DNA of 64,000 nt from Fragilariopsis cylindrus CCMP1102 (GCA_900095095.1 FMBT01000292.1:248001-312000); one strand, 5' to 3'; positions 32,884 through 45,807 are shown, counted from the stretch's first letter. Numbers and translations: made by a program. Notes: generated by a model from the sequence alone, not told the origin.

Positions 32884-34440
32884 ATGTGGAGCTCATCCAT
32901 TTCCACGTTGTTTCCATCTGCATTCATTATTTCTTCTCCCTCCCACCGGCATCACAATCACGTACCATTACGACATGGAGAATTTTTTCATGGAGCAGGC
33001 GTACATTCACTCGATCACCTTGACTTTCAGCACCTCCTCCACAGCCACAAACTTGACTCCCAAACTCATGATGAGACCAAAAGCAACGACAGAAATTGCA
33101 TCAACAACTTGCAGAAAGATTACTCGATAATCAGACGAGGGAAAATCTATATAGAACACGATTTCATCACTTCTTCTGAAATTACAGCCCTCCAGGAAGA
33201 CATTGTTCAATTGAAAGATTCACTCCAATTCCAGCCCAGCGGCCTCTCCAATCGAGTTCCAGGTGATCAAAATTTGTTCGATGCTTCTGATCGGCTCACT
33301 TGTACCATCACTTCTGATCTTGTAGAAGGAGATCATGGCCAGTATTCCTACATTCGTTCCGTTGTAGAGGAGAAGTTGCAGCTTCTCAAGCATGATTTAG
33401 AAAGGTCCCTTTCGCCAAGTCCTGTGGATAAAGCTTTTGCGAAAAATCTACGTGATGAACACGATGATGAACATGAGTTGTTGATAGGACAAAAGCAAGA
33501 CCTAGAACTTGAACTCGCAGAGATGTATTATAGTATCTCGCCTCAAAATTCTATTCTTCCCAGGCACAACGACGAAAGGCACGAGGATACGAAGGGTGAC
33601 AAGGGATGGATACATGATACACGAAGGAGCGTTTCTTGGTTAATATATTTAAATGGAGATGATTGGAGCAGTGGTCGTGGTGGACCTGTATTCAAGTCCA
33701 TTGATGCGAACACGTGTGAAGGGAAGCTCTCATCATCTGGAAGCGGTGGGGAGTTACGTGCCTATTGTCGAGAATGCCCCTATAATGTGCAATGCGGATC
33801 ACATGACGGAAATATACAAATTGGATGGTTACGGCTTCCGAATGTAATCTCAGAGTTAGATGAGATTCACAGTAAGGCCGAATTTGAGCCAATTTTCCTT
33901 GACAGTTGGGTAAAGGTACCAATTCTGATAGATGAATCAACAAAAGGCAATATTGAAAATGATGAAGATGATGGTTTGCAATGGCGTTCAATGTCCGCAT
34001 TATATCGTGTTAAGAGGAGCCTGTCTGATGCAGGATTGAATTTAAATTCACAAACAAAGCTTGAGTCACAGAAGCACACTTGTGATTACTATCAACAACA
34101 TCAACATCGATATTCACAACGTCAATACCTTTCACAACCGTTTGGCCCTGATAGTCCTAGCTGGCCCTCGGAAATTAACCTTGAACCTTCTGAATTCGTG
34201 AAAGTATTAGCATCTCAGTTGTCCAATGAAGACCTTCGGAGTAGATTTATAGGCACTGAGACCATACATGACCCTGATATCAAAGTAGTAGATGTTGTGC
34301 CGAGAGGGGGGACGCTCGTCTTGTTTGATTCAGTAGCAGTACCACATGAAGTTTTGGAAGTAATGAGTGGGGATCGATTGGCAATTGCTGGATGGTTTCA
34401 TGAATTGCAGCAGCCTTTTCCAAACTGGTATGGAACGTGA
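32884..34440 (+). CDS. 2OG-Fe(II) oxygenase-like protein
   Basis: An intronless frame of 518 aa from ATG 32884. It has the parts of a prolyl-4-hydroxylase-type double-stranded beta-helix: HND of PRHNDERH (about residues 227-229) as the HxD iron ligands, SVSWLIYLNGDDWSSGRGG as the following strands, and VPRGGTLVLFDSVAVPHEV with the distal His at ~488. GDRLAIAGWFH supplies the Arg that binds 2-oxoglutarate. HxD and distal His are ~260 residues apart, far more than the usual ~50-90, so a large insertion (Cys-, Gln- and His-rich) splits the fold. The His-rich N-terminus may be a weak targeting sequence. Substrate is unknown. Confidence 0.78.
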   Translation: MWSSSISTLFPSAFIISSPSHRHHNHVPLRHGEFFHGAGVHSLDHLDFQHLLHSHKLDSQTHDETKSNDRNCINNLQKDYSIIRRGKIYIEHDFITSSEITALQEDIVQLKDSLQFQPSGLSNRVPGDQNLFDASDRLTCTITSDLVEGDHGQYSYIRSVVEEKLQLLKHDLERSLSPSPVDKAFAKNLRDEHDDEHELLIGQKQDLELELAEMYYSISPQNSILPRHNDERHEDTKGDKGWIHDTRRSVSWLIYLNGDDWSSGRGGPVFKSIDANTCEGKLSSSGSGGELRAYCRECPYNVQCGSHDGNIQIGWLRLPNVISELDEIHSKAEFEPIFLDSWVKVPILIDESTKGNIENDEDDGLQWRSMSALYRVKRSLSDAGLNLNSQTKLESQKHTCDYYQQHQHRYSQRQYLSQPFGPDSPSWPSEINLEPSEFVKVLASQLSNEDLRSRFIGTETIHDPDIKVVDVVPRGGTLVLFDSVAVPHEVLEVMSGDRLAIAGWFHELQQPFPNWYGT

Positions 34441-35852
34441 ATGGCTTCAGAGCAGGGATATATTTCATGCGGAGATAATGTTGGTCGCATATCTGGATTC
34501 TCGAGAACGATGGAATCCAAATTTGAAAGAATCAAAGAACCAGTTTTCATACTACACGAAGCGATGATGTTATCCATCAGTCCACCGTCACCACACAATC
34601 AAGACAATGGGTAGATGCTAATTTTACTTATTCTTGATATGATAACTGCGCAAATCAAAATACATTATCTAGGTGATTCATTTAATTTGTACCATTGCTG
34701 GACGTCGAAATTAAGTATGTGAAGTTAGATAGGTAGCATTATTACAGATTCCAAAAGATTGGATTTGACTTCTCAAGCCTACTAACATGTGAACAATAAT
34801 CACCAGTACAGCTGATTCGATACAGCAGTTTTATTGTCTATGAATCACCATATTTGTCACTGTATGTACGTCGCCTGTTTAAATTGATAACAAGGAAAGG
34901 TTGCATGCAGTAATGTAAGTAAGCATAAGTGCACAATGATAAAATTATTTTTGCAACTGTGGTAGTGGAAATAAAGCTAGCCATAGATATCACCTTTACT
35001 GCTTGCCGCTTAGGTACCAACATAGAGTCATAATGTAGCTCTAAATACAAGAGAATGGGGGAATTATATGTGATTGTTTAGGATGGTCCTCTGGTGGATT
35101 TTCTATGGAGATGTAAATGAATACTCAAGTAAGTATAGTCAAATTTTGTTTGACTCATCACCAGAAGTGCATAAGAAATGAGAGATACATAACAAAGCAT
35201 CATTTTACAGCTAAACTAATGACAGTATATTGTCTATTAGTAGTAGCATATTATTAAATAGTCTGGTTATTCTGGTTGTTAGAGTGCTAGAATGGGTTCC
35301 ATTGTCAAAGGTTTTGTGTTAAAAAATTGTTTTCACATTAATAAAAGTAAAAATAGCATAATGTGTGTATAGTTTCATCATGAATATTGAATTCAAGATC
35401 CCAAAGTCCAACAAATAATATTATGCACCACTCATTGATATTTTTTATAGACCATTGAGAGTGTATTGAAAGTTGCAACCTTTAAAATTTTACTCCATCA
35501 TTTTTCAATTTGCATGGTATGCTAATAGGACTACTTACATACTATTATTACTACTACTAGCTAATAGCATATAGTAGAAGAAACCAACACTCAAGAAAGC
35601 CGTGAAAATATCGCGCGCGCGCGCTGGGGGATGTGAATTTTCGCTGATTTTCGATTTTTTTTTCAAATCGAGGATGTTTCCAGTACTGTACTTCTACTCT
35701 CCAATACTTCTAGCATGTACATTAGGGATATTGTACAGCATATTTCACAAAATTGATCGAGATTCTCCGAAACTTGTAATAAAGAGAGAATAAAGATCTT
35801 TACATCTACAATCGTATTAGCTACTGTATTAGCACATGGTACTGTCTATTCT
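34441..35852. other. Intergenic, no gene seen
   Basis: About 1.4 kb of AT-rich sequence with only short, domain-free frames. A short CG run occurs at 35613-35622. The last ~150 bp are the likely 5' region of the large downstream gene. I see no RNA gene or mobile element. Confidence 0.45.
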
Positions 35853-38800
35853 ATGCGATGGTCATCCAAAAGTTTCTTCATCATGTTGATTAATATTTAT
35901 AACAGGATCTACGAATATTTTTCCCACCGCCATTACAGCAGTATACCGCAATCATTGCATCAATATACATCGTCGTTGATAGTCGATAATGCCAATGCGA
36001 AGCCGTACTTCATTGCTGCCACTGTTGTCATAATTACTTATGCACTTGTTAAATTAAGCAGGGTTTTCGTTTTATTTTCACGTCCTCCTCCGGTACCATT
36101 AAAATCTCTCCCCTTGCGGCCAGCGCTTTCTATTCAATTCAAGCCTGATGATGGTGTACCTACAACAAATCAAATTGACACGCATACTATCGCGTCGACA
36201 TCAAGCTCAATGGCTTCACGTACCTCGAATACTAATGGGGACGACACTGATACCATTAATGATGGTATAGGAGCGAGCTCATCAAAGCCTTTAGAACCAC
36301 CACCCAGTCGGTTTACTTTTGATCTTCCTGACAGCTTCGCCCCTCTACTTAGTTCCTCCCAAACCGAGATGCTTCTTCATCATTTGACGGTAGATCTTAT
36401 TCACGGGTTCCACGTCAAAGGAATAGCTCAGATTCAAAATGGTTGTCATATCATTCCACTCGATAAGGATCCATCTCGGCCTCAATTCTACGTTGATGTG
36501 CGCGAGGGAGGATGTAGAGTTTCCGTCACCGCGGATATTGGAAGTGATGGCTTTTCGCAAGCACAAGATTTAGATGTTAGCATTCCAACTACATCACGAT
36601 CACTTCCTATGGTAAAATACGCTGGATTGACATTTGATCCGCCAATTTCGATTAAGAATGTCGCTCCAACTTTGATACACATACCAACACTATTTGAAGA
36701 TAATTATGTTGTACCAAGATATAGGCGTATCCAAATCATTCGTTATTTTATCAATATGATCATCGCCATTAGCAATTACATCGAAAAAGTTTTATGGATC
36801 ATCGAAGGATTCCTACATATTCACTTGGGGAAGGTTAGAATCACACCTGTCTACAAGGGACGAAGCTCAATAGATGATACATCTCCAGAATGGAGATTAG
36901 TCCTCGCGTTCAGTGGACACGTCCAATTGTTTGGGTTTTTACCCATTCCGTTTATCAACGTGATCCTTCCAACATTTATCATCCCACAACCACACTGTCT
37001 ATTGAAGTACTTACTATCGAAGCAACCCCTTGCGTCTGCAAAAATTAGAAGAGAAAATATCGCCGAACAAAAACTAGCAATTGCCGCTCTCGACATGATA
37101 GATACTTGGAATTTACAAATGGAATTAGTAGCTACACCTCCTGCGGTAGGAATTGATTTAACACTTCCCGGTGGCGTCTCATTAGGAATGGAGTTTATGC
37201 ACGGTCGAGATTCAGGGGCCGGAAAAAGTCGGACGGGTAAGAAAGACTTCAGCGCTGGTAGGCCCACCCCTTCGTCAGGCGCTTCATTGTCGTCTTGGAC
37301 CTCGAATGAGAACAGTGGGAGTGAATTTCGCAAGATGCACTTTTCGCCCACTTCATCACAATCAGGTGGACTTCCCTTCAATGCTAATAAACTTGTACCA
37401 TGGAAAGTAGAATTAAGTGCCAAGGGGAGTATGGACAAGGATAAACTGTCTTTTCATTTGCTAAATTGTTGCTTTGAACATCGACGAATAAATGACGACC
37501 CAACGTTGATAATTCCTGCCGAAAGTCAAATCAATATTAGAGGAAGTCTTGCCATTTGGAAGGCTACGTCGTTGGCAACTATTGACAACCGAAAGAATGG
37601 AAAATTTCTCTTTAATCGACGAACCTATGCGCATCGAGCCGCACTAGCCGGTGCAGCTGGCGAATCCCCCACAGTGGCTGCTATGTTACTATTCCCTGAA
37701 CAATTTGAGTCTTTTCATCAGGACACTCGTTTATTACAGTATGATTATGCCTTTGATTCGGCAGACTCAAGGATCGATGCAATTACCTTTTCGGTTGGTG
37801 CCACTCATCCGATGTTGAATGGAGGTTCTATGGTCACAACAATTTTGGAGTCTATATATGCCTCTGGCAGTGTCACAGCTCGAGAAAATGCAACCTTGGA
37901 TCCAATTGAAAGAAAAAGAAAACGGGACATCCTAAAGCATCTTCCTGCAGTTGATTTTACCTTTGGAGTTCAAAATGGATTTATTCCACCAGAAAGTGAT
38001 AGTTATATGGATGATGGACAGACAAGGACGCTTCCGAAAATGGATGGAGCTCGTCTTATGGTTCAAATTCTTGGTGGGATCGAGCAACCCAACGGTAATA
38101 AGGAAGAAAAGTCAGTAGTCATGGAAACAGATGGTGGTTTCGGAAAAGGTGATATTAAGGTCGAATCTTCTGTTGAAGAAGGAATCAAAGTCATTGCAGA
38201 TTTCGGTGTATCATCAATTGTTCTTGAAAGCGAAACAAGTGTGAAGGAATTTCCTGAATTAGAGATTTACGAAGGCACAAAGCTACGAGCCTTCACATCG
38301 GGGAAACTCGGTGGAAACGTGAATTGTCATCTGAAGCCCCAAAAGTTAGCTCCGGCGGTCACAACTACCGGTCCAAATTTATTTAATCCATTAGAAGCCT
38401 ACGAAATAGACTTTTCCGGATCTAACGTCTCTGTTCGGATTCGAGAGTCGACAACGGCGCTCGGGCACCGTCGTATTATCATTCCAACTGAAACCACACT
38501 CAAACTAAGAGTAGTTGAGTCTATCGTGGACATGTCCATGGAAGGCAAGTCAGAGTTGGAGATTCTCTGGGATTTCCAAGGCTTAAGTCCGATACTGCAG
38601 GTAACAGAAGTTGGCTTAGAGCCTGAAACAGTGAATCATGAAAGGAAAGAACAAGTTTCCTTGTTGATCGCACCTCTGCGTCAAGGCCGACTCAACCTAA
38701 AAATCTCAGAAGTTGGTGGTGTTTCTATCGAAAAGGCAGCCACAAGTCGGGAGGACAAGGAGGGCTTATACGACTGGAAGTTCTTCAATGCACTTGTATC

Positions 38801-41800
38801 ATCCAATCCCGACCAGCAATCTACAGGGAGACTCTTTGACGTTATCCATGACAAACGCTCCATGAATAAACTGTTACAGGTGGTGCGGCTCATCAATAAT
38901 GACATTTACAACGCTCTTGATTTTGTTTTCACACGAGTATGGAGACTCAAAGAAATAATGGATCAAGAAGCTGTATCTGAACCCAAAGACATAATTCCTG
39001 GACACAAAATGGCTAGATCTGTCTCTCTACTGGTCTGTGGGGACCTATCCGAAGTACCGACTTGCCTCCAGATAATTCGTCGGGTTAGTGCAGGAAATGG
39101 TTTAGATGCTGTTACCGTCAAAGAATTACTTAGAAAATATGCTAGTTTTTACGACGATTGGACTCCTGAGATTGACCGAGCTGTGCGAATGCTCGAAACA
39201 ATGTTCAATCCTACGCCAGTTGCGCCATTCTACGTTGAGGATCACGTCACTCCCCTTGCAGAATTGAACGAATACTCATCAAGATTTCAGCACATACCCT
39301 CTGCTGCCCAACTCTATGATCAAATACACGACCGTCCTGATCTACCCCTCGATAGACAATTCTCAAATTTAGTTGGAAGGATTTCGCCTTATCTCAGCCT
39401 AAGACAGATTGGATATCTTCTAAAGGTTAGAAGTACTAAAGATTGGCAGCCTTCTGACTTGAAGCGGCTGCGGTATGTGTATTCTATTAAAAGGAAGGTC
39501 ATGGATATAGCCGAATCATATGGCGGTCTCTCCTTCGTACCTCAAAGCTTTCTCGTGTCTATATTCCTTGGAGAAGCAACGAGATCTAGTCTGAAATCAG
39601 TTCAGCCCGTGGAAAAATCACATACACACCGTATGAAAATTTCAAGCAAACCTTCAACTCTCGTCTCATTGAGACAACGGCGTGCAACATTGCAGGATCC
39701 TGTACTAGACCAAATTCTTGAGGAAAACACAGAAGAAAATTTTGTCACGCCAGCTGCTAAGGTTGCTTCCAGCTCAAATTTTCTGCTAAGTTTTCCAAAA
39801 GAACCACGCCGACCTAGTAATCACGAAGATAGATACGTTGACAGTATAGACGTAGACGAAGATAAGGAATATGAATTAGGTGATTGCTTGCTTGGACCAG
39901 CAGATGTTGCAATCTTATTGCAAGCTGGATTGACGTCAGTTATGAAAGGTTCGTCAGTTGTTCAGCTCAATCAACGGATGCTTTTGGATCTAGTGGCAAG
40001 TCAACCAAAAAGCTTTGCCGTAGCTGTACTGGCAGAAATCGGAACTCCTGGTGGGAGTTGCTCACCAAGACAGCTAGCTTCAGGTAAGTCGGAAAGTGTA
40101 ATTTGTGATTTCAGATATATGTATTTATGTATGTATGTATATACAAACATACCGATAGTGCTAATACATATATTACTTCATCTTCTTGTCAGCTTTGATG
40201 GCGTTATTAGAGTTCGATCAAAGTTCATTTCGACCCCTGCACCAACTGGATATGAAAGTTTTACTGGAATCTTGGTTGCCAGGATTGAGGGTTCCACGAC
40301 GAGATGATTACATGGCTGGAGGCAGGTGGGCTCGACAATCTTATTACGAAGCTATTTTTTCACTTGCAAAAAGCATCCTCGATGATGCAGAGTGTTATAT
40401 GGCATTAAATTCCCATCTACAACGTTATCGTCATGCTGTTGAGTCCGACGAAATTCCTCGACCACGAGAAGAGCAGCATACTAGCCAAGAAAATTTTATC
40501 GATGGAGATGGGGATCAATTGCAATCCAAACTCAAGGAAGCCATCAAAATTGCCTGCCATAAAATTAACGACGCTGACTTGAAAGGGAAGAAAATACTTC
40601 CAAAAATACTCTCGAACGAAAAGGTTACAAAGAAAAGTATTTTATATAAGGATGCGATCGATGCCTACCATGAGGCTTTTGATGCTTGTGCTCTGGTTCG
40701 TAGTATTGACGCCCAGTCTTTTACCAGCACATGGTTCCGAATCTTTTATCAACGCAACTACAATGCGTTAATGATTAAATCGGTATATGATAACGTGATC
40801 GACAACGTTGATGACGTTCGATACTGGTAAGTCACCTATGAAAATAACATGGCAATTGAATCTGTGTAAATATTTTCTAACGTTCGTACAACTTCTTGTT
40901 CATATCGTTCGATATTCAAAAACTATAGGATGCACTGTCTACGACGCGGTGCAGATTTTGGTGCACCGCCGAGGAACGACGATGATCTTATTCGGGGGGA
41001 GACAAAGGAACCTCTTAATGCCTTTGAGAAATTCTTGGCAGATATCACAGGTGGAAAAGATGATTTCAAGAACAGTGTGAAGGACAGCAATTGTGTCTTT
41101 CTCAATCCTAAGAGGAGTAGTGAGCAGGAGCTTATTGACTCAATACTAGATGTTCTTATATACGATAGATATGATAGAGAGAAATTGAGGTGTGATCCTC
41201 TAGTGAGGTTACTGATTTCGAATCCGGAGGAATGTAACTATGATTTTACGATAGTTACGGCCATGGGGGTGATTACAGATGGAAAGGCAGGAACCGAACT
41301 CCAGGGCACATTACAAAGACTTGAAAAAAATAGAGGGGTCAAATTCATTCGTGCAGACACCGGTTCTGCCCGCTCCTTTGAATACAATGCCGAGCGCATT
41401 ATTGAAGCTATAGAGTCCACTAAGTCCTACAATGTTCCCTTCGGATTATTGGGTTATTCACAGGGCTGTGCTAATGCATTGATGGCTGAGTCTATTCTCT
41501 ATTCCGGTACTCCTGAACAACAGGATTATATAAAACGAAATCTTGCCTGTCGGCAACTACTCTTTTCGGCAGCTAACGGATCATCACATGGCGCATCTGC
41601 GGATAAGAAAGCATCGCGTATAATTTTAATGGTTGAGGAATTTGGTAAGCGTTTTTTAATACGTATCGCTATCGCTTTTAGAATTTTGATTCGTCGTATC
41701 GTATCGTACGCTCGCTTGCTTGCTTGCTTGCTTGCTTCAATTCGCTTCCACCTTTTCTCCCTCTCTTACACACGTTCTAATTTATTTTATGCAGTGAAGT

Positions 41801-42689
41801 ACCAGCAAGGTTATTTTAGTCGGTCTCTGCAAACTGCCTTCTTAGAAACGATCACATCCGCTCTTGATAGCGCTCAATTTCACAAAAGTATGGGCGGAGC
41901 ACAAGGGTTTCTACATGATGGTTGTCGGGCGTTTTGGAGGGAAGCTCAGCACCTCCCCAATGTAAGTCTTGAACAAAATAAGTAAACAATTCTATAAAAA
42001 TTAGCATCTTGTCCCACTTACCTGTCTCTCCAACTATCTGAACAGGTTCCAACATGTACACTCCGAGGTATCCTTGAGGACCACACAACGCCCGAAGCTC
42101 TCGAAATGGTGTCCCATATGCTAACAAAGCAAAGTGGCTCAGCACTTCATGATTCACAGGTCCATGTATTTGATGCTGTGGGTTATCCTGTTTATCATCA
42201 GAACCGAAACGGGAAAATTCTTAAGAAATGCGAGGTAAGCTCACTTTATACAAACGTTCATATTGATTCAAATGAACAAACTTTCGTATTGATGTAACTC
42301 TGACTTTGTTTGTTTGTTTCTTTGTTTGTTTGTTCCCACATTCCTTCGACACCACCACCACCACCCACCACCACAGGTCGGTGCTGGAGCAATTCAGAGG
42401 TAAGCTTGCCTGCTAAACCCTCATATTGATGTGAAAATTACCCAACTCTCACTTTCTTTCTTTCTTTTCCCGTTCACAAACACAATTTGAAAGAACCCAC
42501 CACTGGTCTCCTTTGAAGGAAGAAGTATCCTTCATCAGAACGTCTCGTGATCACGACATAGCCTCCTTCGATTGTGCAAAAGATCGTCACGTAATTCCTT
42601 GGGTCGATGTCAATGCTCGCTTCGGCTTCATAAAATACAATAGAAATCCCGCATCTATTCCAGACGAAGATGATGATTGTCTCAAATGA
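35853..42689 (+). CDS. Large membrane-anchored protein with hydrolase-like C-terminus
   Basis: Seven exons: 35853-40083, 40193-40826, 40929-41644, 41795-41961, 42046-42234, 42377-42399 (23 nt) and 42494-42689. All introns are GT-AG and the frame is continuous, giving 2051 aa. One membrane segment is near residues 50-75 (PYFIAATVVIITYALVKLSR). The first ~1600 residues have no family I recognise; they contain repeated beta-rich stretches (VGIDLTLPGGVSLGMEF; IKVIADFGVSSIVLESE). The C-terminal ~400 residues look like an alpha/beta hydrolase: the Ser elbow is GLLGYSQGCANAL at ~1797, with DAVGYPVYHQ and THHWSPL further on as possible sites for the acid and His. Substrate is unknown. All six introns lie in the last third. 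Confidence 0.75.
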
Positions 42690-43414
42690 GATTGAGTCGG
42701 ACAAACAACGATAAGGATATGAATAATAGCATGTTCCTTGCACACGGAATAAGAAAAAACTCACATGAAGCCTATCGATGTTCTAACGAGACAAAAATCC
42801 TTCATTATCGTATCTGGTTGGTTGTATTAGTACTTTATTGTCCAGTTGGTTGTATTAGTACGCAAAAATAGGCTTGTTGGTGACTATATTCCAACCAGGC
42901 TAATAATATAGTACTTTTCAAATTGTATAATTTGAATAGTCAAATAACATAATTCTATTACGTAATATTATAGATAGCTTTTGTTCCCCCATGATTATCT
43001 GTAAGCTCGTCCATGCGCATTTTAGGGGGGGGGGGGGGGGTTATTAAGTGCAACTAATCATTCATAGTCAGGATGAAAAGTCTTACTTTCCATAGTAGGA
43101 ATGGGTCTGATTGTGTCTACTCAAAAACTGGTATCATAACTTGTCAAGCTTATGGAATTCAAATACAACCCTGCTGATATCCAGAATGAAGACAAAAGTG
43201 CATTTTGAGTCAATAAAGAAGTTTTTGTTTGGTCTTATAAGGATAGGATGACTAATTAAATATAGTATGGTATGGTAAGGTATGGTATAGAATTTATAAA
43301 GTTACACGTATTATGTTTTTTGTTTGTTTTGAATATAACGTTCTTCTAACCAATACGTTACTATTTGTTACTGTTTCCATTGATACGATTTTCATCGCCA
43401 TAATCATTGTCACA
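42690..43414. other. Intergenic with poly-G tract
   Basis: AT-rich spacer with a 16-base G run at 43025-43040 and a TATGG-rich stretch near 43265-43290. No gene is visible. Confidence 0.5.
43025..43040. repeat. Poly-G tract
   Basis: Sixteen consecutive G in otherwise AT-rich sequence. A comparable poly-C run lies at 56991-57007. Such tracts are often length-variable or mis-called. Confidence 0.9.
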
Positions 43415-45200
43415 TTAATGTACAGCTAGGACAGCAGATGTCAATGCATGATCGCTAACTTGAAGCGATAGTCCAAATTGATTCACACAGGGCAAGATTG
43501 TTCTTTCTGCAACAGTTGTGTTCATATTTGAACATATGTTATCGCCTCTGATTCTCCCAAATTTACTACTACAAGAAGCAGGCCACGTTTTTCTACTTCT
43601 CTTTGAAACAATTTGTTGAAGACCAATATGATCACAATACTTACCATCTTGGTCACCAGCTAGAACAGCATTTCTGTCACCAATATATACTCTTTTACCT
43701 CTGTTTGAAATCCTTCTATTTTGTGTATGCTTCCAATGACTATCTCTTTCCCATTAACAATAATTTGTCCAAGCATACCCATGCACCCACACAAACGCTT
43801 TTCCAAACCATTTGCATTCACTGGATTTGCCTTTGAATCAAAATAAGGGCCGATTTTATCTCGAAAAATGATTGCATCCGTAATGGCACATTTTTTCTTG
43901 GTCATCTTTATTCCCAGATGTAAGTTCAACAAACTTAACTCAAGACCCCATGCATAGTTCTGTTAAATTATACATAGTACTTGAGCGTATGAGTCATATG
44001 TCGTACATAAGCCCCGCGGAGTAGAAATACGAGCGCGATGAGATTAGTGAGAAGAAATGCACGTGTATGCATTATTAAAGGAAAAGAGAACAGAAAGTTA
44101 GCTAAAAGCCAAAATCGTACGTTTTGGAGTTGAAGTGACTGTCGAAGCAGTTGTCGAAGCAATTGGAACCGAGCGCAAATAAATGAAGTGCTTACGTATA
44201 TTTATACAAACCAGAACACGATTAGGAAGAGTGTCCGAATATATAGAACACGATCAAGAAGAGTGTTATACATATGGAAGTCGAAGCAGATGTCGATGTC
44301 CCCTTTGAACCGCTAATACGATATATATGTATTAAGGCAAAGTGAGTTAGGAACAGAAAGTTGTATACAGGGTTACTGGAAACTGCAATACTAAAATACG
44401 AAGAAAAGAGCAGAATTACCTCGATCACAAGAAATGATCAATTGCTGTCTTTTATTGTTGAGAAATTGTAATAACCATAGACTAAATAAACAAGTGTGTT
44501 AATAACAACTTTTGCGTTTGAACATCATCATTAGTATCGTGCCACGTTACTATAGATATATCTACAGAAAGTTACGCCATTCTTCTAGGGGAGTTTCGCT
44601 GACAAGAAGGGTTTAGATAACCTGGTAGAACAACCGTGAGTAGTCTTTCAATATAAGGGTCAAGAGTATCAACCCTTCCAGCTTTAATAGAATCTTACAA
44701 GACTGAAGAGTAAGACTATTATAATCCTGTTTCACCAATCATCGATTGTCTGTGAAACGTACAAAGTTCATTCCTAAATAATGAGCCATGAGTTGCGTAG
44801 TGTGTTCGTTATAGCTTCGAGCCATACCAATATCCATCTCATTGAGAATAATGACATCTGCATCTTTTACAAGTGTTGAAAACTCAAGCCACCATCTTCC
44901 TCACTCAGCATTGAACTCTACTATTTTCAGAGGGCCTGGCCTGTGCATGACATTTGAGGCAAAATTGAGTTGTCAATTTCCATCTCATTCATTCTTTCTA
45001 AACTTTCTGTAAGCTCCTGACCTTTCAATTTGGATTGTATATTAGACCATGTGTTGCGCTCTTCTACTGTTAGAGTTGATACTGTGATGGTGTCCATGCA
45101 TGGTAGTAGCTCTCAATGTAGATATTTTTAGTTGATTTTTAGCATCACCGTCAGTACCACCATCAACAGAAATAAGATTTGTTGTAGCCTTCCGAAATAG
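43415..45200 (-). pseudogene. EEP-family nuclease pseudogene, split by solo LTR
   Basis: Read on the minus strand, fragments of one endonuclease/exonuclease/phosphatase-like protein appear in order. These are KIVEFNAE then an in-frame TGA, LVKDADVIILNEMDIGMARS, the LTR (44764-43961), MNYAWGLE, VELTSGNKDDQEKM, and then AIIFRDKIGPYFD...GQIIVNGKEIVIGSIHKIEGF. The C-terminus follows with VLAGDQDGKYCD, KTWPASC, GRIRGDNICSNM and FGLSLQVSDHALTSAVLAVH, ending at TAA (43415). NEMD, GDQD and SDH correspond to the acidic and His active-site positions of the EEP fold. At least one stop and two frameshifts break it independently of the LTR. Removing the LTR and one AGTTC copy restores the frame at the insertion point. 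The 5' end is not resolved. Confidence 0.78.
43961..44764. mobile_element. Solo LTR, copy 1, TSD AGTTC
   Basis: An 804-bp unit, beginning TGTTAAATTATACATAG and ending CGTACAA, repeated at 47247-48050 with three differences, all transitions. It is flanked by the 5-bp direct repeat AGTTC (43956-43960 and 44765-44769), showing that it inserted as a unit. There are no terminal inverted repeats and no gag-pol, so a solo LTR (Copia or Gypsy) is the best reading. The two small ORFs inside (64 and 68 codons) are not genes. Confidence 0.82.
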
Positions 45201-45305
45201 AAATTGTTTTGATAAATAGTTACATATATATAACTTGTTATTTAAAAGCTGCCGCGATGTTCCTCACTGTCTTAGAAAGACAAGTAAGTCAACATTCAAC
45301 CCGCC

Positions 45306-45807
45306 TGGAGGACCCGGCCTAAATGAATTTTAACGATTAAAAGTTTTATTATTGCCGCGCGATCAAAGGACGTAGTAATTTACTTCAACCGTTTTTTTTT
45401 TAATTATTTAGATTTATTTAGAAAAATTTAGATTTATTTAAAAAAATTTAGATTTATTTAGAAAAATTTAGATTTATTTAGAAAAATTTAGATTTATTTA
45501 GAAAAAAATGGAACCATACTATAAAAAGTTTTTCGCGCCCTCCAAATGTATAGTCGCATTAACGAAAACTGAAGGGCGTAGTAATTTACTTGGAGGTTTT
45601 TATTTTTAATTATTTAGATTTATTTAGAAAAATTTAGATTTATTTAGAAAAATTTAGATTTATTTAGAAAAATTCAGATTTATTTAGAAAAATTTAGATT
45701 TATTTAGAAAAAAATCGAACCATACGGTAGAAGGTTTTTCTTACCCTCCAAATGTTCGCGCGGGAACCAACGTTTTTCCACGATGAATTATTTCGACCGG
45801 GTCCTCC
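45306..45807. mobile_element. Foldback-like element with internal tandem repeats
   Basis: The ends are GGAGGACCCGG and its inverted copy CCGGGTCCTCC, with looser similarity for another ~12 bp. The interior is a ~206-bp segment present twice (CGTAGTAATTTACTT at 45371 and 45577). Each copy carries about five 20-bp units GATTTATTTAGAAAAATTTA. A 15-bp direct repeat TGATAAATAGTTACA abuts the right end (45808-45822) and recurs at 45210-45224, not at the left end, so the true boundaries are uncertain. No protein is encoded. Confidence 0.65.

Noticed and set aside
34441-35852. A possible small gene (63 codons at 35602)
   Set aside because: No conserved motif, non-ATG start, and it overlaps simple CG and T runs.
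43968-44428. 64- and 68-codon ORFs, repeated at 47254-47714
   Set aside because: They lie wholly inside the solo LTRs, start at non-ATG or unlikely codons and resemble no protein.
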